A stretch of 64,000 bases of DNA from Bacillus aerolatus (GTDB taxonomy: Bacteria; Bacillota; Bacilli; Bacillales; Domibacillaceae). Below are positions 8,591 through 17,900 of this stretch, one piece after another. Position 1 is the stretch's first letter, and each line of letters begins with the position of its first letter. The stretch spans positions 489,064 to 553,063 of the forward strand of contig NZ_WEIO01000002.1 in the NCBI RefSeq assembly GCF_009183655.1, given 5' to 3'. A program made the translations under genes and the position numbers. The notes under the pieces are model-generated. The model was not told the DNA's origin, ran no database searches, and was given only the letters and a program-made list of their open reading frames with translations.

Positions 8591-9643
8591 ATGAAAGCTG
8601 CTGTAATGGAAGAATTCGAGAAGCCTTTAGTCGTACAAAATGTTGCAGATCCCGAATGCGGAGCGGACGAAGTCGTAGTACATGTCAAAGCGAACGGCGT
8701 GTGCCGCAGTGATTGGCATGCATGGGTTGGAGATTTTGAATGGCTCGGCTTGAAGCCGGAGCTGCCGCATATACTTGGCCATGAATTTGCCGGAGTCGTA
8801 GAAGAAGTCGGCAAAGACGTAACCCGTTTTAAAAAAGGAGACCGTGTTGTTATTCCTTTCACAATTGGCTGCGGCAGCTGTGGATGCTGTCAGACAGGCC
8901 ATCAAAATGTTTGTGAAAACTTGCAAGTTTTTGGATTTGCCACGAGCGGGTCCTATGCACAGTACACGAGAGTGCCGAAAGCAGATTTAAATTTAGTTCA
9001 TCTGCCTGAAGCCATTGATTTCACGACTGCCGCTTCACTCGGCTGCCGCTTTATGACAAGCTTTCATGCGGTAGCGGATATTTCCGGAGTGCAGGCAGGG
9101 GATTACTTTACCATTTACGGAGCGGGCGGCGTCGGCCTGGCAGCCGCACAAATTGCCACGACACTCGGTGCGAGAGTGATCGTTGTAGACATTGATGACA
9201 GCAAGCTCGAAATGGCAAGAAGTCTTGGGGCAGTGGCCGGTGTGAACTCCAAAAAAGAAAATCCAGTGGAAGCTGTAATGAACATAACAAACGGCGGAAG
9301 CGATATTACGTACGATGCGCTCGGCATTGCTGAAACGTGCCAAAGTTCGATTTTAAGCTTGAAAAACCGCGGGACTCACGTTCAAGTAGGATTAACGACG
9401 CAAGCCGATAAGGGAATGATCTCTTTGCCTACAGATTTGATTGTCGCAAAAGAATTACAAATAAAAGGATCGCTCGGCATGCAGCCTCACCGCTATAAAT
9501 CACTGCTTGCGATGGTAGAAAGCGGACAGTTGCAGCCTGGAAAATTAGTTTCTAAAACTATTAGTCTTGAAGAGTCCAGCACGATTTTAGAATCCATGAA
9601 TCAATATGGAACAGTAGGTTCTGTTATTATCGATCGTTTCTAA
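8591..9643 (+). CDS. Zinc-dependent alcohol dehydrogenase
   Basis: A 350-residue medium-chain dehydrogenase. Catalytic zinc ligands are Cys38 (NGVCRSD), His64 and Glu65 (LGHEFAG). The structural zinc loop has the closely spaced cysteines CGSCGCC and a final Cys eight residues later. The NAD fold is marked by GAGGVG near residue 176, followed by an acidic strand end (VVDID), which points to NAD rather than NADP. The gene is driven by a sigma-54 promoter and followed 22 bases later by an aldehyde dehydrogenase. The pair would oxidise an alcohol to an aldehyde and then to an acid. The substrate is not readable from sequence. Confidence 0.88.
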   Translation: MKAAVMEEFEKPLVVQNVADPECGADEVVVHVKANGVCRSDWHAWVGDFEWLGLKPELPHILGHEFAGVVEEVGKDVTRFKKGDRVVIPFTIGCGSCGCCQTGHQNVCENLQVFGFATSGSYAQYTRVPKADLNLVHLPEAIDFTTAASLGCRFMTSFHAVADISGVQAGDYFTIYGAGGVGLAAAQIATTLGARVIVVDIDDSKLEMARSLGAVAGVNSKKENPVEAVMNITNGGSDITYDALGIAETCQSSILSLKNRGTHVQVGLTTQADKGMISLPTDLIVAKELQIKGSLGMQPHRYKSLLAMVESGQLQPGKLVSKTISLEESSTILESMNQYGTVGSVIIDRF

Positions 9644-9665
9644 ATAAAAAAGTGGAGGGATTACG

Positions 9666-11150
9666 ATGGAAAAAACAATTTCAGTATTGCCGCGCGTTCA
9701 GAAGTTTTTAAAAGGGAAGAAACAGCTGTTCATTAATGGAGAATGGGTTAATTCTGCGTCAGGAAAGACGTTTGAAACGTTTAACCCGGCAACAGGAGAT
9801 GTGCTCGCTGTTGTAAGTGAAGCGCAGGAAGAAGATATAAACAAAGCTGTTCAGGCAGCACGAAAAGCATTTGACGAGGGACCATGGTCCAAGATGAGTG
9901 CATCTGAGCGGAGCCGTCTCATTTATTTGCTCGCTGATAAAATGGAAGAGCATAAACAGGAGCTCGCTCAAATTGATACGCTCGACAGCGGAAAGCCGAT
10001 CCGCGAATCGTCAGCAGCGGACGTGCCGCTTGCCATTGAACACTTTCGCTACTTTGCCGGCTGGTCAACGAAAATTCTTGGCCAAACGATTCCAGTCAGC
10101 GGCAATTATTTGAATTATACGCGCCATGAGCCGGTAGGTGTCGTCGGTCAGATTATTCCATGGAACTTCCCGTTATTAATGGCAACATGGAAGCTCGGCG
10201 CGGCACTTGCTACCGGTTGTACGGTCGTGTTGAAACCAGCAGAGCAGACACCGCTTTCTGCCCTTTATTTAGCCGGGCTTGCCCAGGAAGTCGGATTTCC
10301 GGAAGGAGTCATCAATATCGTGCCGGGATTTGGCGAAACAGCGGGTTCTCCGCTTGTTAACCATGAGCAGGTAGATAAAATCGCCTTTACTGGCTCCACG
10401 CCAGTTGGAAAGTCGATTATGAGACAAGCTTCGAATACGCTAAAGCGAGTGACGCTCGAGCTGGGCGGGAAATCCCCGAACATTATTTTGCCGGATGCCG
10501 ATTTAAGCAAAGCGGTGCCGGGGGCTTTATTTGGCATCATGTTCAATCAGGGGCAGGTTTGCTGTGCCGGTTCCCGTTTGTATGTGCCTAAAAAGCAATA
10601 TGATAACTTCCTGGCAGACATGGTCGGCCATGCGAAAAAAATCCAGCAGGGCCAGGGAATCGATCCTTCCACTGAAATGGGGCCGCTTGTTTCAGACAAG
10701 CAGCAGCAGCGGGTAATGAACTATATTCAAAAAGGGCAGGAAGAAGGCGCAGAAATTTTAACTGGCGGAACGGTACCTTTTGATCAAGGATATTTCGTCC
10801 AGCCAACCATTTTTGCCGATGTCGATGACTCTATGACGATCGCACGCGAAGAAATTTTCGGTCCGGTTGTATCGGCTTTGCCTTATGAAGACATAGATGA
10901 TCTTGTGGAGCGGGCCAATAAGACAAATTACGGACTGGCTGCTGGCGTTTGGACGGAAAACTTGAAGAATGCCCACTATATTGCTAACCGTTTGAAAGCC
11001 GGTACTGTGTGGGTGAACTGTTATAACGTATTAGATGCTGCCAGCCCGTTTGGCGGATATAAACAATCAGGACTCGGCCGGGAAATGGGCTCTTATGCAC
11101 TTGATGCTTACACGGAAGTGAAAAGCGTCTGGGTAGATATGAATCGATAA
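9666..11150 (+). CDS. NAD-dependent aldehyde dehydrogenase
   Basis: A 494-residue aldehyde dehydrogenase of full family length. The catalytic Cys299 is in GQVCCAG, the general base Glu in LELGGKSPN (about 265), and the C-terminus has the PFGGYKQSGLGRE motif of the betaine/phenylacetaldehyde dehydrogenase branch. It follows the alcohol dehydrogenase in the same sigma-54 transcript and precedes a strong terminator. Position beside the amine dehydrogenase operon suggests that it could oxidise aldehydes formed from primary amines. That link is inference, because the two units have separate promoters. Confidence 0.9.
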   Translation: MEKTISVLPRVQKFLKGKKQLFINGEWVNSASGKTFETFNPATGDVLAVVSEAQEEDINKAVQAARKAFDEGPWSKMSASERSRLIYLLADKMEEHKQELAQIDTLDSGKPIRESSAADVPLAIEHFRYFAGWSTKILGQTIPVSGNYLNYTRHEPVGVVGQIIPWNFPLLMATWKLGAALATGCTVVLKPAEQTPLSALYLAGLAQEVGFPEGVINIVPGFGETAGSPLVNHEQVDKIAFTGSTPVGKSIMRQASNTLKRVTLELGGKSPNIILPDADLSKAVPGALFGIMFNQGQVCCAGSRLYVPKKQYDNFLADMVGHAKKIQQGQGIDPSTEMGPLVSDKQQQRVMNYIQKGQEEGAEILTGGTVPFDQGYFVQPTIFADVDDSMTIAREEIFGPVVSALPYEDIDDLVERANKTNYGLAAGVWTENLKNAHYIANRLKAGTVWVNCYNVLDAASPFGGYKQSGLGREMGSYALDAYTEVKSVWVDMNR

Positions 11151-11175
11151 TTAGCTGTTCGAATCTAAAATGATG

Positions 11176-11215
11176 AAAAGAAGCATCGGACTGCGATCAG
11201 TCCGATGCTTCTTTT
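11176..11215. terminator. Bidirectional rho-independent terminator
   Basis: A perfect 18-bp stem (11176-11193 with 11198-11215) encloses the loop CGAT. There are A residues on the left and T residues on the right. It ends both the rightward aldehyde dehydrogenase unit and the leftward ywaF-like gene. Confidence 0.92.
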
Positions 11216-11228
11216 CCTTTGTACAAAT

Positions 11229-11969
11229 TTAAAAATATTGCTGAAATTCTTTTTCGATGAGAATGGCAGACGATCTATTTCTGAACAACAGCCAGATCAT
11301 CACACTTAAAATAAAGGCGGTTGCTTCGAGAGAAAGAATATACCATGGATAAGGGCCAAGCAAATCAAGCATACTCGCTGTTTCTGGTTTGTGGCTTAAG
11401 TACAGGTAATTCCCATTTGTAAGATTATTTATGATTAAAGCAATAGGAAGGAGCACATTAAGAAAAATCATTGTTTTCAAAACAGAAAAGAATGTCGGCC
11501 TGTAGCCCTTCACCCACGTAAAATAAAGAGGTGTCCAAAAGATGATCATATGGGTAAAGAAAAAATGAAAAAAGCGAAAATGAGGAAAATCAAAATACAA
11601 ATATGGAGTCAGTAGGGCCTGGGATGCGCCCAGCAAACCGATAAACAAGAGGATTTCATACGCCGCTTTTTTTCCAGTAATAAGTAGAAAGAATGTCAAC
11701 AGCGAAGCTATATTACACAGTTCGAGCGGAAGTGAATGGCTTACTTTCCATGTTCCGATGTGAACCATCCATCCGTGATAGGCTGCCTCCAAGCCCAACA
11801 AAAAAAAGGCAGCGGCCAGGTCAGCTTTTCTCGTATTCTTGGTTCGCAGCTTCTCTCTGTACAAAAAGGTGCAAAGAACCGTCAAGCTTAAAATAGTTAA
11901 TACAGCAATATGACTGGCCGAGAACATTTCAAAATGAAAACCTTCATAACTGCCGTTGAGCCACTCCAT
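11229..11969 (-). CDS. ywaF: YwaF/TIGR02206-type integral membrane protein
   Basis: A 246-residue protein with about seven hydrophobic helices and conserved polar spots such as LPLELCNIASLL and GLLGASQALLTPYL, which are characteristic of the TIGR02206 (B. subtilis YwaF) family. Function is unknown in the family; location is the cytoplasmic membrane. The ATG at 11969 has a GGAGGCG ribosome site. It is a single gene, convergent with the aldehyde dehydrogenase and sharing its terminator. Confidence 0.85.
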   Translation of the reverse strand: MEWLNGSYEGFHFEMFSASHIAVLTILSLTVLCTFLYREKLRTKNTRKADLAAAFFLLGLEAAYHGWMVHIGTWKVSHSLPLELCNIASLLTFFLLITGKKAAYEILLFIGLLGASQALLTPYLYFDFPHFRFFHFFFTHMIIFWTPLYFTWVKGYRPTFFSVLKTMIFLNVLLPIALIINNLTNGNYLYLSHKPETASMLDLLGPYPWYILSLEATAFILSVMIWLLFRNRSSAILIEKEFQQYF

Positions 11970-12146
11970 ATTTTCGCCTCCTTAATTGAATATTTTAACA
12001 TATATTCAAACATCTATGAATGATCTTTTGAAAAAGACCATTCATTCGTGTACCTCTCATAAGGAGAAAATACATAGCAAGAATGTGTGAGAGCGAGTCA
12101 TTGTTGGTATAATTAATTATGAAGGCAATCAAAGGGGGAATTGACT

Positions 12147-12779
12147 GTGGCAAAATATATCATTTTTGATTTTGATGGTACGCTCGCCAACTCGCTGGAA
12201 ATGTTTATTGCCGCCTATAATGATCTGGCTGCAAAGGAAGGCTACCGCCAAGTGGCGATGGAGGACATTGATCATTTAAGCAAAATGACCATTCCTGAAA
12301 GATGTCATTTTTTAAACTTTCCGATGAGGAATATTCCTTTTGCGGCTCCAAAACTTTACCGATACATAAGGAAATTGAAAAATGGGCTGCCTTTTTATCC
12401 GGGAATTAAAAAAATGCTCGATGAATTAAAACAGCAGGGTTTCAAGGTTGCAATTATTTCTTCCAACGCCACAGATATTATCAACCGGTCGCTTGAAGCC
12501 CATCAAGTTGATTATGTAGATGATATATTATGTTCGAAGTATATTTTCAGCAAAGATAAATTAATGAAGAAACTGATGAATAAATACAAAATGGAAGCGG
12601 CAGATGCTTTATATGTTGGTGATGAAGAAAGAGACATTACCGCCAGCAAAAAAGCAGGCATGAAAGTCGTTTGGGCAGCCTGGGGATATGATGATGCTGA
12701 AATAGCCTTAAAAGCAGCCCCGGATTTTATCGCTCATGAGCCGGCGGACATCCTAAAGATCGCGGGGGAAATGAAATAA
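12147..12779 (+). CDS. HAD-superfamily phosphatase
   Basis: The GTG at 12147 is chosen because AAAGGGGG (12131-12138) then lies 8 bases away; the TTG at 12141 is too close. Motif I is FDFDGTLANS near the N-terminus, motif II is IISSNAT, and motif III/IV is VGDEERDITASKKAGM. The helical cap between motifs I and II marks subfamily I (phosphoglycolate phosphatase-like). A phosphatase acting on a small cytosolic substrate is likely; the exact substrate is unknown. It is monocistronic, between the ywaF-like gene and the type VII secretion operon, with its own terminator. Confidence 0.85.
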   Translation: MAKYIIFDFDGTLANSLEMFIAAYNDLAAKEGYRQVAMEDIDHLSKMTIPERCHFLNFPMRNIPFAAPKLYRYIRKLKNGLPFYPGIKKMLDELKQQGFKVAIISSNATDIINRSLEAHQVDYVDDILCSKYIFSKDKLMKKLMNKYKMEAADALYVGDEERDITASKKAGMKVVWAAWGYDDAEIALKAAPDFIAHEPADILKIAGEMK

Positions 12780-12808
12780 CTTGTTGGAAATAATTTTATC
12801 CGTCCTGC

Positions 12809-12848
12809 AAAAAGTGATTCTGTTATGGGAATCACTTTTTCTTTTTTT
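12809..12848 (+). terminator. Rho-independent terminator after HAD phosphatase
   Basis: A perfect 12-bp stem (12809-12820 with 12829-12840) is followed by a run of T residues. It separates the phosphatase from the type VII secretion operon. Confidence 0.9.
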
Positions 12849-12976
12849 TATACACCCCATCGTATATCTGTGAGTATTAGTGGGGTCAGAAAAAGCTATA
12901 TATGGAACGTTTAAAAGTCTTTCACTCTATGAAATTGGTGCGATATTCTCATTTTTTCCATATTTCCCAAGATTCA

Positions 12977-13006
12977 TTGACGGTCTTAATTGAAAGCTAA
13001 TACAAT
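12977..13006 (+). promoter_or_regulatory. Sigma-A-like promoter of the type VII secretion operon
   Basis: TTGACG (12977-12982) and TACAAT (13001-13006) are 18 bases apart and about 33 bases ahead of the esxA start. It is the only good candidate in this intergenic region. Confidence 0.6.
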
Positions 13007-13038
13007 TAGAGTAATTATTGGGAATAGGAGGTAAGACC

Positions 13039-13332
13039 ATGTCAGGAATTATTCGTTTAACACCGGAAGAACTGCGTACAACAGCCGGACAGTACAACCA
13101 GGAAAGTGCAAATGTAAATGATTTAGTCGGGCGTCTTGATTCGATGAGCAATCATCTTCGCGAAGTGTGGGAAGGGGCATCCAGTGAAGCATTTGCCCAG
13201 CAATATCAAGAGCTGCGGCCTTCCTTTATGAAAATGGCTGTGTTATTGAGCGAAGTATCTCAGCAGCTGAATAGTTCAGCTAATGCGCTTGAAGATACAG
13301 ATCATCAAATCGCCAGCCAAATTCGCGGATAA
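13039..13332 (+). CDS. esxA: WXG100 secreted protein EsxA/YukE
   Basis: A 97-residue protein when started at ATG 13039, which has TAGGAGGT 7 bases upstream; longer in-frame starts lack a ribosome site. It is all helical with the WXG hairpin motif as Trp44-Glu-Gly46 and family-typical size. In type VIIb systems this helical-hairpin dimer is both a substrate and a needed component of secretion. It is first in the operon and followed by a weak hairpin, which fits higher expression than the membrane genes. Confidence 0.93.
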   Translation: MSGIIRLTPEELRTTAGQYNQESANVNDLVGRLDSMSNHLREVWEGASSEAFAQQYQELRPSFMKMAVLLSEVSQQLNSSANALEDTDHQIASQIRG

Positions 13333-13356
13333 TCGCGCTTTCAAAAAAAGAAAAAA

Positions 13357-13397
13357 AGAAGGGCGCTGCAATCGTTACAGATTATGGCGCTCTTTTT
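13357..13397 (+). terminator. Partial terminator (attenuator) between esxA and esaB
   Basis: An imperfect stem (GAAGGGCGCT...AATC with GATT...GGCGCTCTT) is followed by TTTTTC. Its weakness and position suggest read-through to the secretion machinery with extra esxA message. Confidence 0.6.
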
Positions 13398-13416
13398 CGT
13401 GTAAAGGTGATGTTTC

Positions 13417-13656
13417 ATGTATATCCAAATTACTATAGACTTGCACAATTACAACGGAGATGTGTTTGATCTTAGGCTGTCAAATTATTTACCTGTTAAA
13501 AAAGCTGCTGAAATTGCGTGGCAACTGAAAGGAATAAAGGATGAACCCCGGGAAGGCTGCTGGGTTCGCATCGTGAATAAGGAAAAAGTATGCCCGGGCG
13601 ACTGGACGTTGCAGGAAAGCGGCATTACAACAGGAGACCGGCTGGAAATTTTATGA
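13417..13656 (+). CDS. esaB: Ubiquitin-like type VII protein EsaB/YukD
   Basis: A 79-residue protein with the beta-grasp pattern of YukD (MYIQITIDLHNYNGDVFDLR at the start, GDWTLQESGITTGDRLEIL at the end). YukD-type proteins are small cytosolic accessory factors of type VIIb secretion and lack the terminal diglycine needed for conjugation. It is in its canonical slot between EsxA and EssB, 13 bases before EssB. Confidence 0.9.
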   Translation: MYIQITIDLHNYNGDVFDLRLSNYLPVKKAAEIAWQLKGIKDEPREGCWVRIVNKEKVCPGDWTLQESGITTGDRLEIL

Positions 13657-13669
13657 AGGAGTCCGCCTG

Positions 13670-14983
13670 ATGGAAGACAAAAAACAATCGTATTTACAGA
13701 AAAGAATTGAAGCTGAAAGAAAGCATGACGGCAATTATTCGATCATATTTCAAAAAGCAAGGCTGAAGCTGCAAGACCCTAAGGAAATTGCCATGCTTCT
13801 CGAAGAAGAAAAAGAGCTTGAAAAAGCAATTGATGCGAATGAAGATGAAGTCATTATAACGATCACTCCGCCGTCTGCTTTTCAACCGTTTTACTTTTTA
13901 AGAAACAAAAAAGAGATGTCGAGATGGATATTTGCTAACCAGCTTTTGAAAAAAGTGCGCAGTCACCAGCAATCAAGAATCTATTTGGTCGTTTGCCCGG
14001 AAAACATTTTATTTGACAGGGGATTCACTCCTTATTTCCTCCATTTTGGTGTACACGAAAGTCTGCCTCCTTACGAAAAAGATGAACAGATTTTGTTCGA
14101 AGAGGTAAAAGCTACCGCTGCGGCTGCAGTGGACAGCAAGTACAGCTTTGAAGAGTATCTTCAGTTTCATGACACATTAAAACTCTCTCCGGCAGCCGCG
14201 GATTTATTGGCCGCCGAGAATTATCGTGAGCTGGAAAAAGTGATTGAAGGATATATTGAAAAGCTGGAAGAACAACAAAAGATGTTTATCAGCATTCCGG
14301 TGAAAAAATGGAACGTACATAAGTATCTTCTTTACGGGGCTGCCGCTTTATTGATTCCTGCCATTATTTTTTCTCTTTATACTTTCTTTTTTATGCAGCC
14401 AAAGCAGGAAGCTTACGTGGAAAGCGGAGAACATTTTTTGAATAAGAAATACAGCCGGGTCATTGAAACGCTTGCAATATATGAGCCTGAAGAAATGCCA
14501 TATGTCGTTCAGTATGAACTGGCGTCTTCTTATATCGTTAATGAAAATTTAGGGGACGAGCAAAAAAAAGCTGTACAAAAAATGATTACTTTGCAAACAG
14601 ACCCTCAATACTTCCTTTATTGGATTTATACGGGCAGAGGAAAAAATGAGCAGGCTCTGGAAATAGCGAGATCGCTGGAATACAGGGACTTCATCATGTT
14701 CAGCCTAATCAAATATAGAGAAGAAATTAAAGCAGATGAAAGTCTGGCGAGTGAAGAAAAGCAAGAGAAAATAAAAGCGGTCGACCAGGAACTAAAAGAT
14801 TTGGAAAGTGAAAAAAAGGAAGAAGAAAAGCTGCTGCAGGAGCAGGAAGAAGAGCGGAGCAAGCTTTTGCCGGAAGCTGGTGCAGATGTACAAAAAAGTT
14901 TGCCGCCTGTCACTGCTGATCCCGAGTCAAAAGATCCGACCGCAGAAAAGCAGCCGGCTTCTTCCGGGGAGAAAGCTTTATGA
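13670..14983 (+). CDS. essB: Type VII secretion membrane protein EssB/YukC
   Basis: A 437-residue protein with a cytosolic pseudokinase-like N-terminal domain (about residues 1-215), one transmembrane helix (about 222-244, YLLYGAAALLIPAIIFS), an extracytoplasmic helical repeat domain, and a charged Glu/Lys-rich C-terminal coiled coil and tail. This is the standard EssB layout. It forms the central membrane dimer that contacts EssC. The stop overlaps the EssC start by four bases. Confidence 0.92.
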   Translation: MEDKKQSYLQKRIEAERKHDGNYSIIFQKARLKLQDPKEIAMLLEEEKELEKAIDANEDEVIITITPPSAFQPFYFLRNKKEMSRWIFANQLLKKVRSHQQSRIYLVVCPENILFDRGFTPYFLHFGVHESLPPYEKDEQILFEEVKATAAAAVDSKYSFEEYLQFHDTLKLSPAAADLLAAENYRELEKVIEGYIEKLEEQQKMFISIPVKKWNVHKYLLYGAAALLIPAIIFSLYTFFFMQPKQEAYVESGEHFLNKKYSRVIETLAIYEPEEMPYVVQYELASSYIVNENLGDEQKKAVQKMITLQTDPQYFLYWIYTGRGKNEQALEIARSLEYRDFIMFSLIKYREEIKADESLASEEKQEKIKAVDQELKDLESEKKEEEKLLQEQEEERSKLLPEAGADVQKSLPPVTADPESKDPTAEKQPASSGEKAL

Positions 14984-17900
14984 GAACATTATATATTTTT
15001 TATCGTAACAGCAGTAACATGTATCCGATGAATGGAAAAAATAAAATTACGATTGGGCAGACAGCAGACGATCACATTACGATTTCATCATTGGATAAAG
15101 AAATCGGTTCTATACATTTGGAAAAAGTACCTTCCAGCAATAAATGGATCGTTGTAAGGAATGGAGAGAAAGAAGGTGCTCTCCATCCGGATGACTTATA
15201 CACACTGCAAACGGATGGTCATCCTCTGATTTTTTTACTGACGGACGAAATAAAAGAAAAGCAGTATTTTTACATAGGGGCCGAGCGAGAAGTTTTTTTA
15301 ATAAAAGAAAAAAACAAATTATATACTCTTCGGGGACAAGGTGCATTTGACGAACCGAATCAAGTGCTTGCTTTAAAGAAGCAAACAGAAGGGTGGTCCG
15401 TGGAAGCGGACCAGAGGAAGCCAGTATTTGTGAATGGAAAAAAAGTGTTTTCAAAAACTATGCTGCAGCCAGGAGATTCAGTCAGTTTCCCTTTTTTCTT
15501 TGGAACTCTTCATACTGATGATATTTTGAGTGTAGACTATCCATCGGCCACACAAGCAGAACTGCCGAAAATCAAGCTTCCGTCGTCTGAAACGAAAGCG
15601 AAATATCCCGAGTTCAGACGAACACCGCGCTTGATTTATGATTTGCCGGATGAAAAAGTCACTTTTTCTTTTCCAAATCAAGAAAGTGACCAGCATACAC
15701 GTGGATTGTGGATGATGATCCTCCCGCCATTTATGATGCTGCTTGTGATGGGGGTTATTGCCATCATTCAGCCTCGGGGTCTTTTTTTGCTTATTTCCGG
15801 TGTGATGTTTGCGACAACACTTGTCACTTCAACTGTTCAGTATTTTAAGGACAAAAGCTACCGAAAGAAACAAAAACACAAGCGGAAACGCATTTACAAC
15901 CTTTATTTGGGGCAGAAAAGATCAGAATTGCAGCAATTAGCTGATAAACAGAAAAAAGTGCTTTATTATCACTTTCCTTCTTTTGAAAACATAAAAACAA
16001 TGACGAATGAATTAAGCGGGCGCATTTGGGAAAAAACGCGGGAAAGCCACGATTTTCTCCATCTCCGTATTGGGCGGGCGGACGTACCGGCAAGTTACGA
16101 GATTATGTCGGGAAACAAAGATATGGCTAACAGGGAAATGGATGAACTGCTAGAACAATCGAGAGAACTAGAAAGCTATTATTCAAACATCAGAGACGTT
16201 CCGCTGACGGCTGATTTGTCTTCTGGAGCCATTGGGCTGATCGGTAAAAGCAAAGTAGTCAAAAGTGAAATCCGACAGTGGATCGGCCAGCTTGCTTTTT
16301 TTCATAGTTATCATGATGTCCGCTTTGTCGCTGTTTTTTCTGAAGAAGAATCAAAGCAATGGGAGTGGATCAAGTGGCTTCCTCATTTTCAAATGCCGGA
16401 TTCTTTTGCGAAAGGCTTGATTTATAATGAGCAGACGCGGGATCAATTGCTGTCTACTCTTTATGAAAGACTGCGGGAACGGGAGCTGGATGAAGAAAAA
16501 GAGAAGAAATATTTCATGCCGCATTTTGTCTTTTTCATTACGAACCGCCAGCTTATTGCCGAACATCCCATCCTGGAATTTCTAGAAGGCGGCAAAAGCA
16601 ACTTGGGACTAACAGCTATTTTTTCAGCTGATACAAAAGAAAGCTTATCTAATAACATTCATACGCTGATCCGGTACGTGAATGAACAAGAAGGAGATAT
16701 CTTGATTGAAAACGAACGGGCAGTTCATACACCGTTTTCGCTCGATCAGCATGACGCGGAAGGATCAGAAAAGTTTTCTAGAACACTTAAGTCTTTAAAA
16801 CACATTCAAGGAATGGATAATTCCATCCCGGCGAAAGTCACTTTTTTAGAGCTGCTGCAAGTGAAGCAAGCAGATGATTTGCCGATTGCTGCCAATTGGC
16901 AAACGAACCAATCGGCCCGCTCACTAGCTGTTCCAATTGGGTTGAAAAGCAAAAAAGATGCGGTTTTTCTCAATTTGCATGAAAAAGCGCACGGCCCGCA
17001 TGGACTCCTTGCAGGAACGACTGGATCAGGAAAAAGTGAATTGCTGCAAACGTTTATTTTATCGCTTGCTGTTCATTTTCATCCCCATCAGGCCGCATTT
17101 TTACTTATCGACTATAAAGGGGGAGGAATGGCGCAGCCGTTTAAAAGCATTCCTCATTTACTTGGAACGATTACAAATATTGAAGGAAGTAAAAATTTCA
17201 GCGCCAGGGCCCTCGCTTCCATTAACAGCGAGTTGAAACGACGCCAGCGTCTGTTTGACCACTATTCCGTCAGTCATATTAACGATTACAACTTGTTATA
17301 TGAAGCGGGTGAAGCAGCGGAACCGATGGCCCACTTATTCATTATTTCCGATGAATTTGCCGAGTTGAAAAATGAAGAACCTGATTTTATAAGAGAGCTT
17401 GTCAGTGCAGCCCGCATCGGCCGAAGCCTCGGGGTGCATTTGATTTTAGCCACGCAAAAGCCCGGCGGTATCATTGATGACCAGATTTGGAGCAATGCCC
17501 GTTTTCGGATTGCCCTAAAAGTACAGGATTCGAACGACAGCAAGGAGATTTTGAAAAATGGCGATGCGGCCAATTTAACTGTGACAGGCAGAGGATTTTT
17601 ACAGGTTGGAAACAATGAAGTATACGAATTGTTTCAATCTGCCTGGAGCGGCGCACCTTATCAGGAAGATACGGTCGAATATGAAAGCGATATTTCGCTC
17701 GTAACCGATACAGGGCTAGTGCCATTATCGACGATCGCCGCTGAAACGACCGAGAAAATCCCGCAGCAGCAGACAGAAATCGAAGCAGTTGTGAAAGCGA
17801 TCGAACTCACGCAGAAAGAAATGGAAATCAACGCACTGCCAAGTCCGTGGCTGCCGCCGCTGCCCGACAGGCTCGTCCAGCCAATCGGGCTCGGCAAAGG

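Noticed and set aside
8587..9343. Several 60-100-codon frames on the opposite strand and in other frames of the alcohol dehydrogenase
   Set aside because: They are shadows of a well-supported gene, with no ribosome sites or recognisable domains.
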